Below are positions 63,667-64,000 of a stretch of 64,000 nucleotides of DNA, piece after piece. This DNA comes from Moraxellaceae bacterium. GTDB taxonomy: Bacteria; Pseudomonadota; Gammaproteobacteria; Pseudomonadales; Moraxellaceae. Both the position numbers and the translations under genes were made by a program. Under the pieces are notes generated by a model. That model saw only the letters and a program-made list of their open reading frames with translations. It was not told the origin of the DNA and ran no database searches. The DNA is taken from NCBI GenBank assembly GCA_029237815.1, contig JAQZBP010000003.1, positions 558,001 to 622,000 of the forward strand, given 5' to 3'. The number at the start of each line of letters is the position of its first letter. Positions within the stretch are counted from its first letter, which is position 1.

Positions 63667-64000
63667 ATGATGCAGGCACGTAAGGAAAGCGTTCTCGCGC
63701 TGCTGGCGCTGCTGGCGGCGCCCCCGGAATCGGCCGGCGCCGCCGCGTCGCAGGACCCGGCTGCCAATGCCGACCTCCTGTCGCTGCCGTTCGAAGACCT
63801 CGGCCGTCTCCGCGTCGATGTCGCCACCGGCACTCCCACGCCCCTCGCCGCCACCCCGGCCGCCACCAGCCTGCGCCAGGCCACCGACATGAGCACCCTC
63901 GGCAGCCGCACCGTGGACGAAGCCCTGGCCGGCATTCCCGGCCTGCACGTCTCCTCCTACAGCGGCCCGCAGGGCACCACGCGCTATTACTTCCGCGGCC
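63667..64000 (+). CDS. TonB-dependent receptor, N-terminal fragment (runs off the window)
   Basis: The first 111 residues are visible. A signal peptide (SVLALLALLAAPPESAGA) is followed by a region ending in the start of a plug domain (TVDEALAGIPGLHVSSYSGPQG...YYFRG). TonB-dependent receptors take up iron chelates, vitamins or other large solutes across the outer membrane. The first codon is ATG at 63667, with a second ATG immediately after. Most of the gene, including the barrel, lies beyond 64000. Confidence 0.8.
   Translation, partial: MMQARKESVLALLALLAAPPESAGAAASQDPAANADLLSLPFEDLGRLRVDVATGTPTPLAATPAATSLRQATDMSTLGSRTVDEALAGIPGLHVSSYSGPQGTTRYYFRG

Overview
The window is a high-GC bacterial chromosome segment with about 50 genes and no rRNA, tRNA, CRISPR array or insertion sequence that I could see. 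MinC, MinD and MinE, several 7TM/GGDEF signalling proteins, OruR-type AraC regulators, a TonB-dependent receptor and a Marinobacter-type fatty acyl-CoA reductase point to a free-living gammaproteobacterium that uses lipids, alcohols or hydrocarbons. Nevskiales/Solimonadaceae-like is my guess; it is an inference from gene content, not a match to a known genome.

Layout. 1-10.4 kb: a small membrane protein, a TPR protein, an orphan chemoreceptor, a lipid kinase/phosphoesterase pair, then three diguanylate cyclases in a row. 10.6-17.2 kb: an AlkK-like acyl-CoA synthetase, a secreted protein of unknown role, an 18-unit GTTGCA repeat, and an AraC regulator divergent from a two-domain fatty acyl-CoA reductase. 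17.4-20.1 kb: small proteins (TPR, YfbM-like, Dps, a disordered protein, TfoX-like). 20.3-22.9 kb: minC, an unusual 474-base gap, then minD-minE and a terminator. 23.1-27.7 kb: an SDR carrying both halohydrin-dehalogenase signature motifs, a second AraC regulator, and a 793-residue protein made of two complete membrane-GGDEF modules. 28.1-33.8 kb: a beta-propeller lipoprotein with a 317-residue Gly/Asn-rich tail, a limonene-epoxide-hydrolase family enzyme, FKBP, ExoD and a PPOX-fold stress protein. 33.8-39.9 kb: hydrolase, transporters, DUF421 and a cytosolic copper-storage protein. 39.9-46.4 kb: a third AraC regulator, a fatty acid desaturase with its flavin/2Fe-2S reductase, and a divergent GMC alcohol oxidoreductase. 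46.7-51.7 kb: DUF445, amidase, CBS and esterase genes. 51.7-54.5 kb: a phage-type ERF-SSB-Gp157 recombination cluster with no other phage genes. 54.6-64 kb: GST, a further diguanylate cyclase, a yellow/MRJP-like protein, pirin, DUF805, GDSL lipoprotein, MFS transporter, lipoprotein, and the start of a TonB-dependent receptor.

How the genes may work together. Four genes handle fatty acyl chains or alcohols: acyl-CoA synthetase, acyl-CoA reductase, acyl desaturase plus reductase, and GMC alcohol oxidoreductase. Together they would interconvert fatty acids, acyl-CoAs and fatty alcohols, as in wax-ester or alkane/alcohol metabolism. The halohydrin dehalogenase and epoxide hydrolase could act in series (haloalcohol to epoxide to diol), though they lie 7 kb apart. 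Five genes carry six GGDEF domains and no c-di-GMP phosphodiesterase is present. Several stress-type genes (Dps, copper storage, PPOX-fold, disordered hydrophilic proteins) are scattered through the window. No single undescribed multi-gene system stands out. The strongest candidates for a second look are the halohydrin dehalogenase, the fused double diguanylate cyclase, the isolated ERF-SSB-Gp157 cluster and the interrupted min locus.
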